A DNA stretch of 64,000 nt from Mongoliibacter ruber. GTDB taxonomy: Bacteria; Bacteroidota; Bacteroidia; Cytophagales; Cyclobacteriaceae. Positions 25,800 to 35,277 of the stretch are shown one piece after another; position 1 is the first letter of the stretch; each line of letters begins with the position of its first letter. The stretch lies in NCBI RefSeq assembly GCF_003003005.1, contig NZ_PVTR01000008.1:62001-126000 (forward strand). Direction: 5' to 3'. Under the pieces are notes generated by a model. That model did no database searches, was not told the origin of the DNA, and was given only the letters and a program-made list of their open reading frames with translations. A program made the translations under genes and the position numbers.

Positions 25800-27102
25800 A
25801 ATCTGGCTTGTCATCAAAAGGGAATACCTTTCCCGGGTACAAAAGAAATCTTTCTTATTGGCTACATTGCTCACACCTCTGATTTTCCCAATCATCATGG
25901 GCGCTTTTCTGTGGATTGCAATGGATGAGGCAGATAGTGCTGCCCTGAGGATTATTGAGGTAATAGATGAAAACAATATGTTTTTTATCGAAAGCTCTGA
26001 ACAATATGCATTTTCCTATTCCAACGGTGATTCGGAAGAAGGCAAAGATCTTGTGAAATCAGGTGAAAGATTCGGGTTTCTATACATTCCAAAGATTGAC
26101 TTGAGCAATCCCTCTGGTATAGTTTTTTATGGAGACAGCAATCCTAGTATGAATTTCATCAATTACCTGGAATCCAGCCTGAAGAGGAGAATTGAAGAAC
26201 AGAGACTTTTTGAATCAGGAATTGATCCTGAAGTTTTGTCCGCTTACCGCACCAAAGTAAATATTCGTGCTATAACCTTAGACAACAGTGGTACAGAGAC
26301 ATTTTCAGACGCAACGGTCAATTATGTTATTGGATTCTTTACAGGCATCCTAATCTATATATTCATATTTGTCTATGGCAATCAGATCATGCATGGCGTA
26401 ATTGAAGAAAAATCGAGCAGGATTGTGGAGATACTGGTTTCCTCACTCAAGCCATTTCAGTTGATGATGGGGAAAATCATCGGCATCGGTGCTGTTGGTC
26501 TGACGCAGTTCCTTATTTGGATGATTTTAATATCTTCCATTTCATTTGTGGTGATGGGCTATTTTGGTATGCAGATGCCACAACAGCAAGCGATGGAAAT
26601 GGCCAATTCTCAAATGGGGTCCTCAATCAGTACTGAAACCCCGGAAATTGCGGGGATACTTCAGGTAATTCAAGAGATTAATTTTATCAAATTGGCTCTG
26701 ACCTTTATTTTTTACTTTCTTGGTGGATACCTTTTGTATGGTGCGTTTTTCGCAGCTATAGGAGCGGCAGTTGATGCTCCTTCAGAGGCTCAGCAATTTA
26801 TGCTGCCCATTACCATCCCACTCCTTATAGCCTATATGGGACTGTTTGTTTTTGTCTTAAATGACCCCAACAGCAATGTTTCATTTTGGCTTTCGATAGT
26901 ACCTCTCACCTCCCCTATAGCAATGATGGGGAGAGCTAGTTATGGCATTCCTTTTTGGGATCTAGCATTGTCAATGTCCTTGTTGATTGTCGGCTTTCTT
27001 TTCAGTACCTGGGTAGCGGGAAAAATCTACCGAATTGGAATCTTGGTACATGGTACAAAAGTCAATTACAAAACACTTTGGAAATGGATCAAGAGTGAAT
27101 AA
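25792..27102 (+). CDS. ABC-2 type transporter permease (NatB/YhaP-like)
   Basis: A 436-residue membrane subunit. The first helix (about 22-45, LLATLLTPLIFPIIMGAFLW) is followed by a periplasmic domain of about 130 residues and then five or six helices (from about 180), the ABC2_membrane_3 layout. The MHGVIEEKSSRIVEILVSSL cytoplasmic segment that contacts the ATPase is well kept. Translationally coupled to the ATPase gene and ended by a clear terminator. Confidence 0.92.
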   Translation: MDKIWLVIKREYLSRVQKKSFLLATLLTPLIFPIIMGAFLWIAMDEADSAALRIIEVIDENNMFFIESSEQYAFSYSNGDSEEGKDLVKSGERFGFLYIPKIDLSNPSGIVFYGDSNPSMNFINYLESSLKRRIEEQRLFESGIDPEVLSAYRTKVNIRAITLDNSGTETFSDATVNYVIGFFTGILIYIFIFVYGNQIMHGVIEEKSSRIVEILVSSLKPFQLMMGKIIGIGAVGLTQFLIWMILISSISFVVMGYFGMQMPQQQAMEMANSQMGSSISTETPEIAGILQVIQEINFIKLALTFIFYFLGGYLLYGAFFAAIGAAVDAPSEAQQFMLPITIPLLIAYMGLFVFVLNDPNSNVSFWLSIVPLTSPIAMMGRASYGIPFWDLALSMSLLIVGFLFSTWVAGKIYRIGILVHGTKVNYKTLWKWIKSE

Positions 27103-27128
27103 AAAAAACCACATAGCGTGGTTTTTTT
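27102..27128. terminator. Bidirectional terminator after the ABC permease gene
   Basis: AAAAAAACCAC/GTGGTTTTTTT, an 11-bp stem with a 5-nt loop, placed between convergent genes and beginning at the last base of the permease stop codon. Confidence 0.82.
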
Positions 27129-27136
27129 CTTACTCA

Positions 27137-27577
27137 TTAATCTTCTGCATAATTGAAACTATCAATCTGCTCTTTTACCCAGTCCTTGTATTTACTAAGC
27201 CTGTATTCTTTCCATTTTTCATTGTACTTTCCAGAACTATCTATCAAAAATTTGAATCCTGTAGCAGCTTTAGGCTTACTTAAGGCATTAAACAGTTCAT
27301 CCTGAAATCCTCTTTCTTTCACTTGTCTATCTGTGAAAATCTCCATGATCTGATGCTCTTGGTGAGGCTCCATCTTGGTAAACTCGGCAAAATTATCCGG
27401 GTTGTCATCTATTTCGTCCAATACATCTTCTTCATCTGATGTAAGGTCATAATTGAAATAGTCTTCATCATCAGGCATATGATGAATCTTTTTAGTGTCA
27501 ATTTGATAAAAACAAATCATCCCCTTTAGCAATAGTGCTGCTATTTTCTCTACTTCTTTTTCAGATAGGGTTAGCAT
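27137..27577 (-). CDS. UPF0158-family protein
   Basis: A 146-residue, strongly acidic cytoplasmic protein. An N-terminal helix, a very acidic middle (DDEDYFNYDLTSDEEDVLDE) and a C-terminal helical part with WKEYRLSKYKDWVKEQI resemble the UPF0158 family, which has no known function. The assignment is from pattern and should be confirmed by profile search. It shares a terminator with the ABC operon. Confidence 0.6.
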   Translation of the reverse strand: MLTLSEKEVEKIAALLLKGMICFYQIDTKKIHHMPDDEDYFNYDLTSDEEDVLDEIDDNPDNFAEFTKMEPHQEHQIMEIFTDRQVKERGFQDELFNALSKPKAATGFKFLIDSSGKYNEKWKEYRLSKYKDWVKEQIDSFNYAED

Positions 27578-27660
27578 TTTATAAAAGCTATAGTTTTAAG
27601 AAATATAATTAACTGTGTATAAATATCAAACATTTTTTATTGTGATAATACCTTTTGCAC

Positions 27661-28302
27661 TTATGCGTCCAAAAGTTCTTTCAACAATGGCAAATTTAAG
27701 TCATGTCCACCATCATAAAAGCGCTTTTCAACATTTAATTTCAAATCTGCTATAATTTCTTCCTGTTTTTGAATTGTTTCTGGTGTGATAAAATCATCAT
27801 TTGTTCCAAGAACAACATATGTCTTAGTCTGGTCTAGCGAAGATTTTGTTTTTTCCAAAACCAAATCATGGGCAAAACCTCCACCCCAAAGAATTAGAGT
27901 ATCCACTTTTTCTTCAAGCTGACTCACCCAACGGGTAGCTGTGGCTGCCCCTTGACTGAAACCTAACACTTTTATTTTGGGCGGTGTTTGATATTTTATC
28001 AAAAAAGCACGCAACAATTCATTAAGATACATATGATTATTAGCGATAGCTGTTTCCCTTTCATGACGTGTCATCCAATTGGCACCTACCCTACCTGAAA
28101 AACCTTCTAAATATGAATAATTAGTGGCTTCGGGAACCACGAAAACCCTTTCTTCCATAAACAAAGGGGTAAGCTTCCGGAGAAAAAATTCTGCTAACTG
28201 ACCATACCCGTGTAAAGCTATAATGATTTCATTTTCTTCACGGTTGACTACATGTGAAATCCTGTAGTGAGCATTGTAAGTAAATTTTATTGATCCTTTC
28301 AT
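27661..28302 (-). CDS. Alpha/beta hydrolase, phospholipase/carboxylesterase family
   Basis: A 213-residue cytoplasmic esterase. The nucleophile elbow is GFSQGAA, with IIALHGYG as oxyanion region, an acidic residue in VVLGTNDDF and the catalytic histidine in GGHDL. It matches the YpfH/carboxylesterase size class. Its ATG shares one base with the cdd stop (TAATG), so the two genes are coupled. The natural substrate is unknown. Confidence 0.82.
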   Translation of the reverse strand: MKGSIKFTYNAHYRISHVVNREENEIIIALHGYGQLAEFFLRKLTPLFMEERVFVVPEATNYSYLEGFSGRVGANWMTRHERETAIANNHMYLNELLRAFLIKYQTPPKIKVLGFSQGAATATRWVSQLEEKVDTLILWGGGFAHDLVLEKTKSSLDQTKTYVVLGTNDDFITPETIQKQEEIIADLKLNVEKRFYDGGHDLNLPLLKELLDA

Positions 28303-28784
28303 TATCCATTCAAATCATTGAACCTAAATGGCAATAATTGATCTATGCCACTGGCTTTTAACAATTCTCCTTGAGGGTTAAGCATTAATATTTCAATCGC
28401 ATGCCCAAATTTAATCTCGTACTCATTGATTGTTTGGCGACATAATCCACATGGAGTCACTGTCGCCCACACCTTGTCTTCCCTTCTTTTGGCTATAATT
28501 ACGAGTTTTACTGGTCTTGAATCAGGGTAGTTTGCCATCGCATAACTGAGCACAGCACGTTCTGCGCAGATCCCCACGGGAAATGAGACATTCTCTTGGT
28601 TGTTTGCAGAAAAAACCTTGCCATTTTCAAGCAACAAAGCTGCCCCGACCATAAAATTTGAATATGGGGCATGGGCATTTTCGACCGCTATTTTTGCTTG
28701 CTCGACAAGCTCTATTTCATCTGTAGCCCATTCCTCCCGCTGAAAAACTTCCAGCGATACAGTAAGGTTTATTTTTTTTCTCAT
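28302..28784 (-). CDS. cdd: Cytidine deaminase
   Basis: Deaminates cytidine and deoxycytidine to uridine forms for pyrimidine salvage. The 160-residue enzyme has CAERA (zinc Cys and catalytic Glu) and PCGLCRQ (two zinc cysteines), plus the substrate-binding YSNFMVGAAL. The start is the ATG at 28784; a TTG two codons upstream is possible. It is the first gene of a two-gene operon with the esterase. Confidence 0.95.
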   Translation of the reverse strand: MRKKINLTVSLEVFQREEWATDEIELVEQAKIAVENAHAPYSNFMVGAALLLENGKVFSANNQENVSFPVGICAERAVLSYAMANYPDSRPVKLVIIAKRREDKVWATVTPCGLCRQTINEYEIKFGHAIEILMLNPQGELLKASGIDQLLPFRFNDLNG

Positions 28785-28911
28785 GTTCAAAAACTAAAAA
28801 GGATCTCAATTAACAAAATTAAATTGGCAATTGTTCTTTTGGGGCAATCTAAGGTTTGTATTTTTACTTTTATCTATCAGATATGATACGAAATATAAAC
28901 CCAAAATACAG

Positions 28912-30246
28912 ATGAAGAAAATATTGATCTTGGGAGCTGGTAAGTCTTCCATATTTTTAATTGAATATTTAGCAAATACCGCTCAGTCTAAAAACAGGGA
29001 AATAATAGTAGCCGATTTATCGAAGGAAGAAGCGTTAAAAAGAATAAAGGGCTTACCTCAAACGAGGGCTGTCGCTTTTAATTCCGACGATCAGGAAAAT
29101 CGAGAAAAACTTATTCAAACAGCTGATGTAGTCATCTCAATGCTTCCAGCATTTTTACACCCCCTCATTGCAAAAGACTGTTTACAGTACGGCAAACATT
29201 TTTTTTCCGCTTCCTATGAATCTGCCGAAATAAGGAAAATGAAAACTGAAATCGAGCAAAAAGAGCTTTTGTTCCTCAATGAATGTGGGCTAGATCCTGG
29301 CATTGACCACATGTCTGCCATGCAAATCATAGATAGAGAAAAGAAACTTGGAAACGAAATATTTTCCTTTAAGTCTTTTACTGGAGGACTTCTTGCTCCT
29401 GAATCAGAAGATAATCCTTGGAATTACAAGTTTACCTGGAATCCAAGAAATGTAGTCATTGCAGGACAGGGAGTATCAAGGTTTATCAGAAATGGTAAAT
29501 ACAAATACATCCCTTACCACATGCTATTTCGAAGACTTGAAAAGATCAGTTTTGACGGAATTGGAGAGTTTGAAGGATACCCCAACAGAGACTCGCTAAG
29601 CTACCGTAAAGTGTATGGCCTAGACAATATACCTACGATCCTGAGAGGTACACTCAGAAGGTCTGGATTCTGCCAAAGTTGGGATGTTTTTGTTCAACTT
29701 GGCCTTACAGATGATTCATTTGAAATGGATCTTCCAAGCGATTTCACCCAGAGAATGTTTATCAATTCATTTTTACCATACCACCCGGAAAAAACTGTAG
29801 AAACAAAAATAAAAGAACTGCTTCCTTGGGTTGATGAAAACATACTGAAAAAAATAGCCTGGCTTGGATTGTTGGAAAACAAACCTCTTCCAAAATTCAA
29901 AGGAAGCCCTGCTTCAATTTTGCAGATGATTTTGGAAAATAAATGGGAATTGAACCCCGATGATAAGGACATGATTGTGATGCAGCATCAGTTTGAGATT
30001 AAGTCGGCTGGTAAAAAGAAAAGACTTACCTCAAGTATGGTCAGCATTGGAGAAAACCAAAACCAAACAGCCATGGCAAAAACCGTTGGTCTGCCATTGG
30101 CAATAGCTGTCGATTTATTTTTGGAAGGCACGATCAAAACCAAGGGACTGATGTTGCCGATTCATCCTGAAATATATAATCCCCTGCTTTCCGAACTTGA
30201 AAAACAAGGGATTAAATTCACTGAGAAGGAAGAGTTGATTGACTAA
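28912..30246 (+). CDS. Saccharopine dehydrogenase/reductase-like enzyme
   Basis: A 444-residue NAD(P)-dependent enzyme of the saccharopine dehydrogenase family, closest to the reductase (LYS9) branch. The Rossmann motif ILGAGKSS is at the N-terminus, and NECGLDPGIDHM and KSFTGGLLAPESEDNPWNYK belong to the substrate domain. In lysine metabolism this branch uses saccharopine or aminoadipate semialdehyde; no other lysine gene lies nearby. The ATG at 28912 gives the Rossmann N-terminus; an upstream extension would be hydrophobic and unlike the family. Its end overlaps the convergent DUF4249 gene by 4 bp. Confidence 0.88.
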   Translation: MKKILILGAGKSSIFLIEYLANTAQSKNREIIVADLSKEEALKRIKGLPQTRAVAFNSDDQENREKLIQTADVVISMLPAFLHPLIAKDCLQYGKHFFSASYESAEIRKMKTEIEQKELLFLNECGLDPGIDHMSAMQIIDREKKLGNEIFSFKSFTGGLLAPESEDNPWNYKFTWNPRNVVIAGQGVSRFIRNGKYKYIPYHMLFRRLEKISFDGIGEFEGYPNRDSLSYRKVYGLDNIPTILRGTLRRSGFCQSWDVFVQLGLTDDSFEMDLPSDFTQRMFINSFLPYHPEKTVETKIKELLPWVDENILKKIAWLGLLENKPLPKFKGSPASILQMILENKWELNPDDKDMIVMQHQFEIKSAGKKKRLTSSMVSIGENQNQTAMAKTVGLPLAIAVDLFLEGTIKTKGLMLPIHPEIYNPLLSELEKQGIKFTEKEELID

Positions 30247-31307
30247 TTTCTCAACCAGTTTGATGGAGGGCTCAATGTAGCGCCAGGAACAGTTCGGCAA
30301 TCATCTGGAATTATTCTTGGTGTTGCTTTTATATCCAGATCATCACTTTCTATATAAAGCTCTGATGTCGCTACATCAGCGGCAATGAAATAGCCTAAAA
30401 CCGTCTCATCTGGATTGTCTAAGCTGATAATATTGCCCCTGATATTTGCAGGTGGCTGGTCAAAGACACTGCCTGTTATGCTCAATTGTTGCTCTATCAA
30501 TCTTAAAAATCTAAAGGCTTCTTGACTAATCCCCATCTGCTGTATCTCGGCCCTATAAGTATCTTTAAACCTTAATCCATTATCTTCTATAAATGCAACA
30601 GGGAGCCTGGTTTCTAGCCCGTTAAAACTTTCATCTGATGCAATTGTAAAATTCTGAGAGCGACTAGACTCAACCAGGTAACAAATAGCACAGCAATCTT
30701 TTGGAGCTGGCCCCCGTGGATCACTAGGGTGCGTGGGAGGATTGGTATACAATTCAGGATTGGCCACCAAAACGAATGACCCCGGAGCTGTCCTCCAATA
30801 GTAATTATTAGCTTGATCTCCAGGATCTTTGAAATGCGCTATCAATTGCACACCTACTCTTTGCTCAAGTCTATCGTCAGTAGCTATCTCTACAGTTCTG
30901 ATAGAAACCTGATCTATGGGAGCCACCTGATTTACTTTTTCCGGAAATGATGTGTATTCTCTCCCTTCTATAAGCCTCAATTGTAAAGTATACGACAATC
31001 CTACTTTTGCTTTAAATCCAGCTGGTGTTTCGTAAACCCCTGCTTCCACTTCTGTGAGAAAGGTCACCATACCCTCACTGTCTCTCACATTTACTGTAGC
31101 CAATCTAACAGGCCTGATCAAGCCTTCAAAGACAGAACCATAGGTATCTGTTCTTGTCAATCTGATACGATGTGGCCCAGGCTCCGTAGTTATAAATCCG
31201 TCCACAGTAAGAAGTTGCTCTCCTCTTTCTAGTTCCAGCGTATAAGGATCTACACAGGAAAGCGGAATTATTAATAGTATATATAGTAATCTTTTAAGCA
31301 TTTCCAT
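30243..31307 (-). CDS. DUF4249 lipoprotein of the first TonB-receptor operon
   Basis: A 354-residue lipoprotein (lipobox IPLSC, Cys18) of the DUF4249 family, found almost only in Bacteroidota next to TonB-dependent receptors. An Ig-like N-terminal part (LLTVDGFITTEPGPHRIRLTRT) and an internal cysteine cluster (DCCAICY, about residue 203) are visible. Its ATG overlaps the receptor stop by one base (TAATG). The position suggests a surface partner taking the place of SusD; the ligand is unknown. Confidence 0.82.
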   Translation of the reverse strand: MEMLKRLLYILLIIPLSCVDPYTLELERGEQLLTVDGFITTEPGPHRIRLTRTDTYGSVFEGLIRPVRLATVNVRDSEGMVTFLTEVEAGVYETPAGFKAKVGLSYTLQLRLIEGREYTSFPEKVNQVAPIDQVSIRTVEIATDDRLEQRVGVQLIAHFKDPGDQANNYYWRTAPGSFVLVANPELYTNPPTHPSDPRGPAPKDCCAICYLVESSRSQNFTIASDESFNGLETRLPVAFIEDNGLRFKDTYRAEIQQMGISQEAFRFLRLIEQQLSITGSVFDQPPANIRGNIISLDNPDETVLGYFIAADVATSELYIESDDLDIKATPRIIPDDCRTVPGATLSPPSNWLRN

Positions 31308-33709
31308 TAAAATTTAAGCGAGTAACTCAAGGTTGGCAAGGGAACCCCTAGAATAGCTAATCTAAAGGCCTGAGGTGGCGATCCAGGTTGATCCGCAAAG
31401 AATATTGAGAATGGGTTCTTTCTACCATAGGCATTCATGACAGCAAATGTCCAATCACCATCATAGAACTTACCATCTCCTTGGAATTTGAAATTCAATG
31501 ACAAGTCCAACCTGTGGAAATCAGGTATTCTCTGCAGGTTACGGTTTCTGAAGAAAGCAAGTGAATTGCCGGCAAAGTCAAATTTGGCTTCGGGGAAGGT
31601 GACCGGCCTGCCAGTGCTGTAAGAGAATGTGGCTGAAAGGGAAGTAAAAGAGCTGATCTTATAATTACCAATCAATGTAAGGTCATGTGGTTTATCAAAG
31701 TTCGCAGGAAACCAGTTACCATCATTGATGATTTCCTCTTCAAAAGGTGTGATCACTCTTCTCAAGGCTCTGGAGTAGGTATATGAAGCCCAACCGGTAG
31801 CTCTGCCTAGATTTTTCTTTACATATACTTCTACACCATAGGCCTGCCCTTCACCGGGAATAATTTCAGTTTCAAGGTGATTCTGAAGTAACAATCTTGC
31901 GCCATCTTTATACTCTACTACATTTTGAATATCCTTGTAATAAACCTCTACAGAGCTTTCAAAAATATTCCCTTTGAAGTTTTTGTATATACCTAAAGAG
32001 TATTGATCTACAATTTGTGGTCTCAAAAACTGGTCACTTAACTTCCAGACATCCGTCGGGGCTATGGTGGCTGTATTTGAAATAAGGTGGATGAATTGGT
32101 ACATTTTATTATAACCTGCCTTGATGGACGTATTCTTGTCTATTGAATACCTTATAGAAGCCCTCGGGCCCCATCCATCATATGTCTGTATTGCCTCTCC
32201 ATCTGAATAAGTACGTTCTCCTATGACATTAGAGGCATTGAGGGGTAAGTTTTCCGCATATTGCCTCACCGTCCTTGGTCCATAGTAAGTATAGGTATCA
32301 TACCTCACCCCATAGGAAAATCCCAGTTTTTCTCCTAATTCAAATTCATGCTGGAAGAAAAATCCGGATTCCATAGCATATTCATTCTGTACTTTTTGCG
32401 GCAGCACTCCTGACTCACCATTTTCGGATGGAATAAGTTCTCCGGGCTGAATCGTTAATCTCTTTGTATCACCACCAAAGTTTATCCTGTTGTTTTCTCC
32501 TAACTGATAAGTCAAGCTTAACCTCCCTCCAGTATCGATTATTCCTGAGTTGAGGTCGAAATTATTGATCCCTGATTGATTAAAAATAGAAAAATCATAT
32601 AGTGTATGAAAACCAATAAGATCAACGCTGAGTTTTTCTCCAAACTGCCCCAAATACCTTAAGGACTGACTTTGATTTGTCCATGAAATTGTGGTGTCAG
32701 AAGCCAATGCAAAATCATCATAACTTCTATAAAAGCTATACGTGAGGTTGTGGTTTTCATTGATCTCTCCGTATAAGATGCCATTTATATCATTGAAATT
32801 AGCCTGACTTGTTCTGAGTTCGGGATTGTTTAGCGAATTCAATAACCAATTGATATATGAACCCCTAAAACTCAATTGGGCAGATACAACATCTTTCACA
32901 ATAGGCCCATTGATTGAAGCTTTTCCTGATACAGTACCTACCATCATGTCCCCTCCCCATTTGGTTAGACTTCCGGATTTGGGAGTGATATCTAGAATTG
33001 AGGAGCCTCTTCCTCCAAATTTCGTTGGTATTTGGGCTTTGTATAAGGTAAAGTCGTTGACCACATCAGGATTGAATGCTGTGAATAAACCAAACAAATG
33101 GGACGGATTATAGACAGGCGCACCTGCAAAGGTGATCAGGTTTTGATCAGCACCCCCACCTCTCACATTCAAGCCTGAAGATGCCTCCCCTACTTGACTA
33201 ACACCCGGTAAGGTTGCTACTGATCGAATGATATCCACTTCACCCAAAAACGGAGGGAGTTCTTTAAGGGTATTCATACTGATACTGATGGCACCCATCT
33301 CTGTACTTCTGATGTTTTTTTCAGGGTCTCTTCCAAAAATCACAACATCGTCTAAGGTAAAGTCCTCCTGTATCATGGTAAGGTTGATCCTGCCATCACC
33401 TACCGCTACTATGGGATATGTTACTGTTTCATACCCAATATACCTAAATTCCAAAATGTATTCTGCCCTGTCCAAAACAAAAGAAAATGTACCATTGGTG
33501 CTGGTCACTTCCGTCTTATTTAATTCCCTTACAGTCACAGTAGCACCTACCAGTGCATCTCCTGTAATCTCATCAATAATCCTCCCTGATATATTCAGGT
33601 TTTTCATTGACCCTATATCCCTACCTACTACTACTCGCTTTTCCTGCGCTTGTAGATGGGTAGTCAAAAGGAGTTGAAATAATATAAATATTGGTAAAAG
33701 TTTTTTCAT
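31307..33709 (-). CDS. TonB-dependent outer-membrane receptor with CarboxypepD_reg-like domain
   Basis: An 800-residue receptor: signal peptide (to about residue 21), a carboxypeptidase-regulatory-like Ig domain (about 35-115, ISGRIIDEITGDALVGATV), a plug (about 120-230, LPGVSQVGEASSGLNVRGGGADQ in part) and a 22-strand-type barrel ending in LSYSLKF. It imports an unknown ligand across the outer membrane using TonB energy. It is the middle gene of an IPT/kelch lipoprotein - receptor - DUF4249 operon and has no SusD partner. The second receptor in this window (53043-55409) is a distant paralogue. Confidence 0.92.
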   Translation of the reverse strand: MKKLLPIFILFQLLLTTHLQAQEKRVVVGRDIGSMKNLNISGRIIDEITGDALVGATVTVRELNKTEVTSTNGTFSFVLDRAEYILEFRYIGYETVTYPIVAVGDGRINLTMIQEDFTLDDVVIFGRDPEKNIRSTEMGAISISMNTLKELPPFLGEVDIIRSVATLPGVSQVGEASSGLNVRGGGADQNLITFAGAPVYNPSHLFGLFTAFNPDVVNDFTLYKAQIPTKFGGRGSSILDITPKSGSLTKWGGDMMVGTVSGKASINGPIVKDVVSAQLSFRGSYINWLLNSLNNPELRTSQANFNDINGILYGEINENHNLTYSFYRSYDDFALASDTTISWTNQSQSLRYLGQFGEKLSVDLIGFHTLYDFSIFNQSGINNFDLNSGIIDTGGRLSLTYQLGENNRINFGGDTKRLTIQPGELIPSENGESGVLPQKVQNEYAMESGFFFQHEFELGEKLGFSYGVRYDTYTYYGPRTVRQYAENLPLNASNVIGERTYSDGEAIQTYDGWGPRASIRYSIDKNTSIKAGYNKMYQFIHLISNTATIAPTDVWKLSDQFLRPQIVDQYSLGIYKNFKGNIFESSVEVYYKDIQNVVEYKDGARLLLQNHLETEIIPGEGQAYGVEVYVKKNLGRATGWASYTYSRALRRVITPFEEEIINDGNWFPANFDKPHDLTLIGNYKISSFTSLSATFSYSTGRPVTFPEAKFDFAGNSLAFFRNRNLQRIPDFHRLDLSLNFKFQGDGKFYDGDWTFAVMNAYGRKNPFSIFFADQPGSPPQAFRLAILGVPLPTLSYSLKF

Positions 33710-33722
33710 ACATCATGATTTT

Positions 33723-35183
33723 TTAAAATGCATTTGGCTCAATTTTCCAGAATTCAATAGAACCACCTACTTGGGTTTCGGGGCTTCTTAAAATAAAAAT
33801 TTCATCATCAATCTGATACGTCCCGATTACTCTAGCCAGGCTAGAACCAGTGAAATCATTTTTACGATCCCACTCCAAGGTTTGCATATTCAATTCCCAC
33901 ATTTGATTGGACCTATTGCCTACTCCTACGAATACTTTATCTCCGATCACTGCAGCAAAGCCTCCGCCGTTGTTACCAAGTTCCCCGGGGTAACTTCCTA
34001 CAATTTCCCAATTGTTGAAATTCGGATCATAATAATATAAGTTTCTAGTTTCTGGATCTATGAAGTACTGTTTTGATTGGTAGGTAAATGAAAAATCTGT
34101 ACTCAAAATCTTAAATGGCGAATGACTTACAAACTCCCAATCTCCTGTGTTTGTATCAACTAGAAACGTTGCTGTTCCTTCTCCTGTATCACCTCCAGCT
34201 AAATAGAGCTTTTCATCAATTTCAAAACCAACCCCATTTATGAAGAGCAGGTCCAAGTCAGGCAGTTGGATAAACTCACCATTTTCTAACTTATAAAAGC
34301 GTTCATTATTCGGAATGGCTGCCGGCACATCTGAACCACCACCAAAAAAAGTTTTGGTAGAAAATGCTCTCCTCAATGGTGGAGAGGGTGAATCTACCTG
34401 AGTCCATTCCGTTTCTCCATAAGTCCACTTCCAAAAGGTTGAGTTCAATGTTCCAGGCTGCACAATACCCAAACCTGCATAAAAGGTTGTTGATTCTTGT
34501 AAACTTACCCCTTCTGTAAATCGGATATTGCCAGGGAACTGGGAAATTTTCGTGTAAACACCAGTTCTATATACAAAAGGCTCCTGAAAAACTATTTCTT
34601 TTGATTGAATGACAACCCTCACAGGAACTGTACTTTCATCCCCTATCGCAGGCACGCGGACTCTTAAAATCGTCTCAAAATCAACACTTACCACCTCAGC
34701 TTCAACATTTCCAAAAAAGACCTTTACATCTTCCGTTATGTTTACCCCATTGATTGTCACTACCATTCCAGGCTGACCTCTATTTGGTGAGTATTCACTT
34801 ACATTAGGACTAAGCGTCTGAAGTTCAACAACATTCCCAAAAATCGTTTCACTTGGAAGGTCCACAAATGACTTGACGAAATAATTCTTCTCAATTGTCA
34901 ATCCGGAAGTTTCACCTATAAACCTGCCAGGCGTCTCTCTTTCTCCAAGGGAAATAATAATCGGCTGTGAAAACCCTTCATTGTCGGAGATATAAAAACC
35001 GTGATTAGTTGCTGATATATTTTGAGTAGTTATGATTCTACCTGAAAGCCTCATCCTTTCACCACTCACCAATAATGCTTCTTCTGTGATAATTGAGGGG
35101 GCAATTTCACCTTGTTCTTCACAAGCGAAAAAAGAAAAGGCAAAAACCAAAATAACCAAAGCACTTGAAACTCTGCGGATCAT
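33723..35183 (-). CDS. IPT/TIG-domain lipoprotein with kelch-like repeats
   Basis: A 486-residue lipoprotein (lipobox FFACEE, Cys21). An Ig-like region comes first, then an IPT/TIG domain (about 131-208, SPNRGQPGMVVTINGVNI, VKVFFGNVEAEVV). The C-terminal half (about 210-486) has kelch-like blades such as INGVGFEIDEKLYLAGG, FAAVIGDKVFVGVGNRS and IGTYQIDDEIFILRS. It lies 13 bp upstream of the receptor gene. A surface ligand-binding role with the receptor is inferred from operon position. Confidence 0.8.
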   Translation of the reverse strand: MIRRVSSALVILVFAFSFFACEEQGEIAPSIITEEALLVSGERMRLSGRIITTQNISATNHGFYISDNEGFSQPIIISLGERETPGRFIGETSGLTIEKNYFVKSFVDLPSETIFGNVVELQTLSPNVSEYSPNRGQPGMVVTINGVNITEDVKVFFGNVEAEVVSVDFETILRVRVPAIGDESTVPVRVVIQSKEIVFQEPFVYRTGVYTKISQFPGNIRFTEGVSLQESTTFYAGLGIVQPGTLNSTFWKWTYGETEWTQVDSPSPPLRRAFSTKTFFGGGSDVPAAIPNNERFYKLENGEFIQLPDLDLLFINGVGFEIDEKLYLAGGDTGEGTATFLVDTNTGDWEFVSHSPFKILSTDFSFTYQSKQYFIDPETRNLYYYDPNFNNWEIVGSYPGELGNNGGGFAAVIGDKVFVGVGNRSNQMWELNMQTLEWDRKNDFTGSSLARVIGTYQIDDEIFILRSPETQVGGSIEFWKIEPNAF

Positions 35184-35277
35184 TAAATTTGTGTTTTTAA
35201 AGAAGATGCTAAAAATACGGTAATATTCAATTTTAAAAAATTATTCTTCTAATGCCTCAAATCTTTTATACAAAAGC

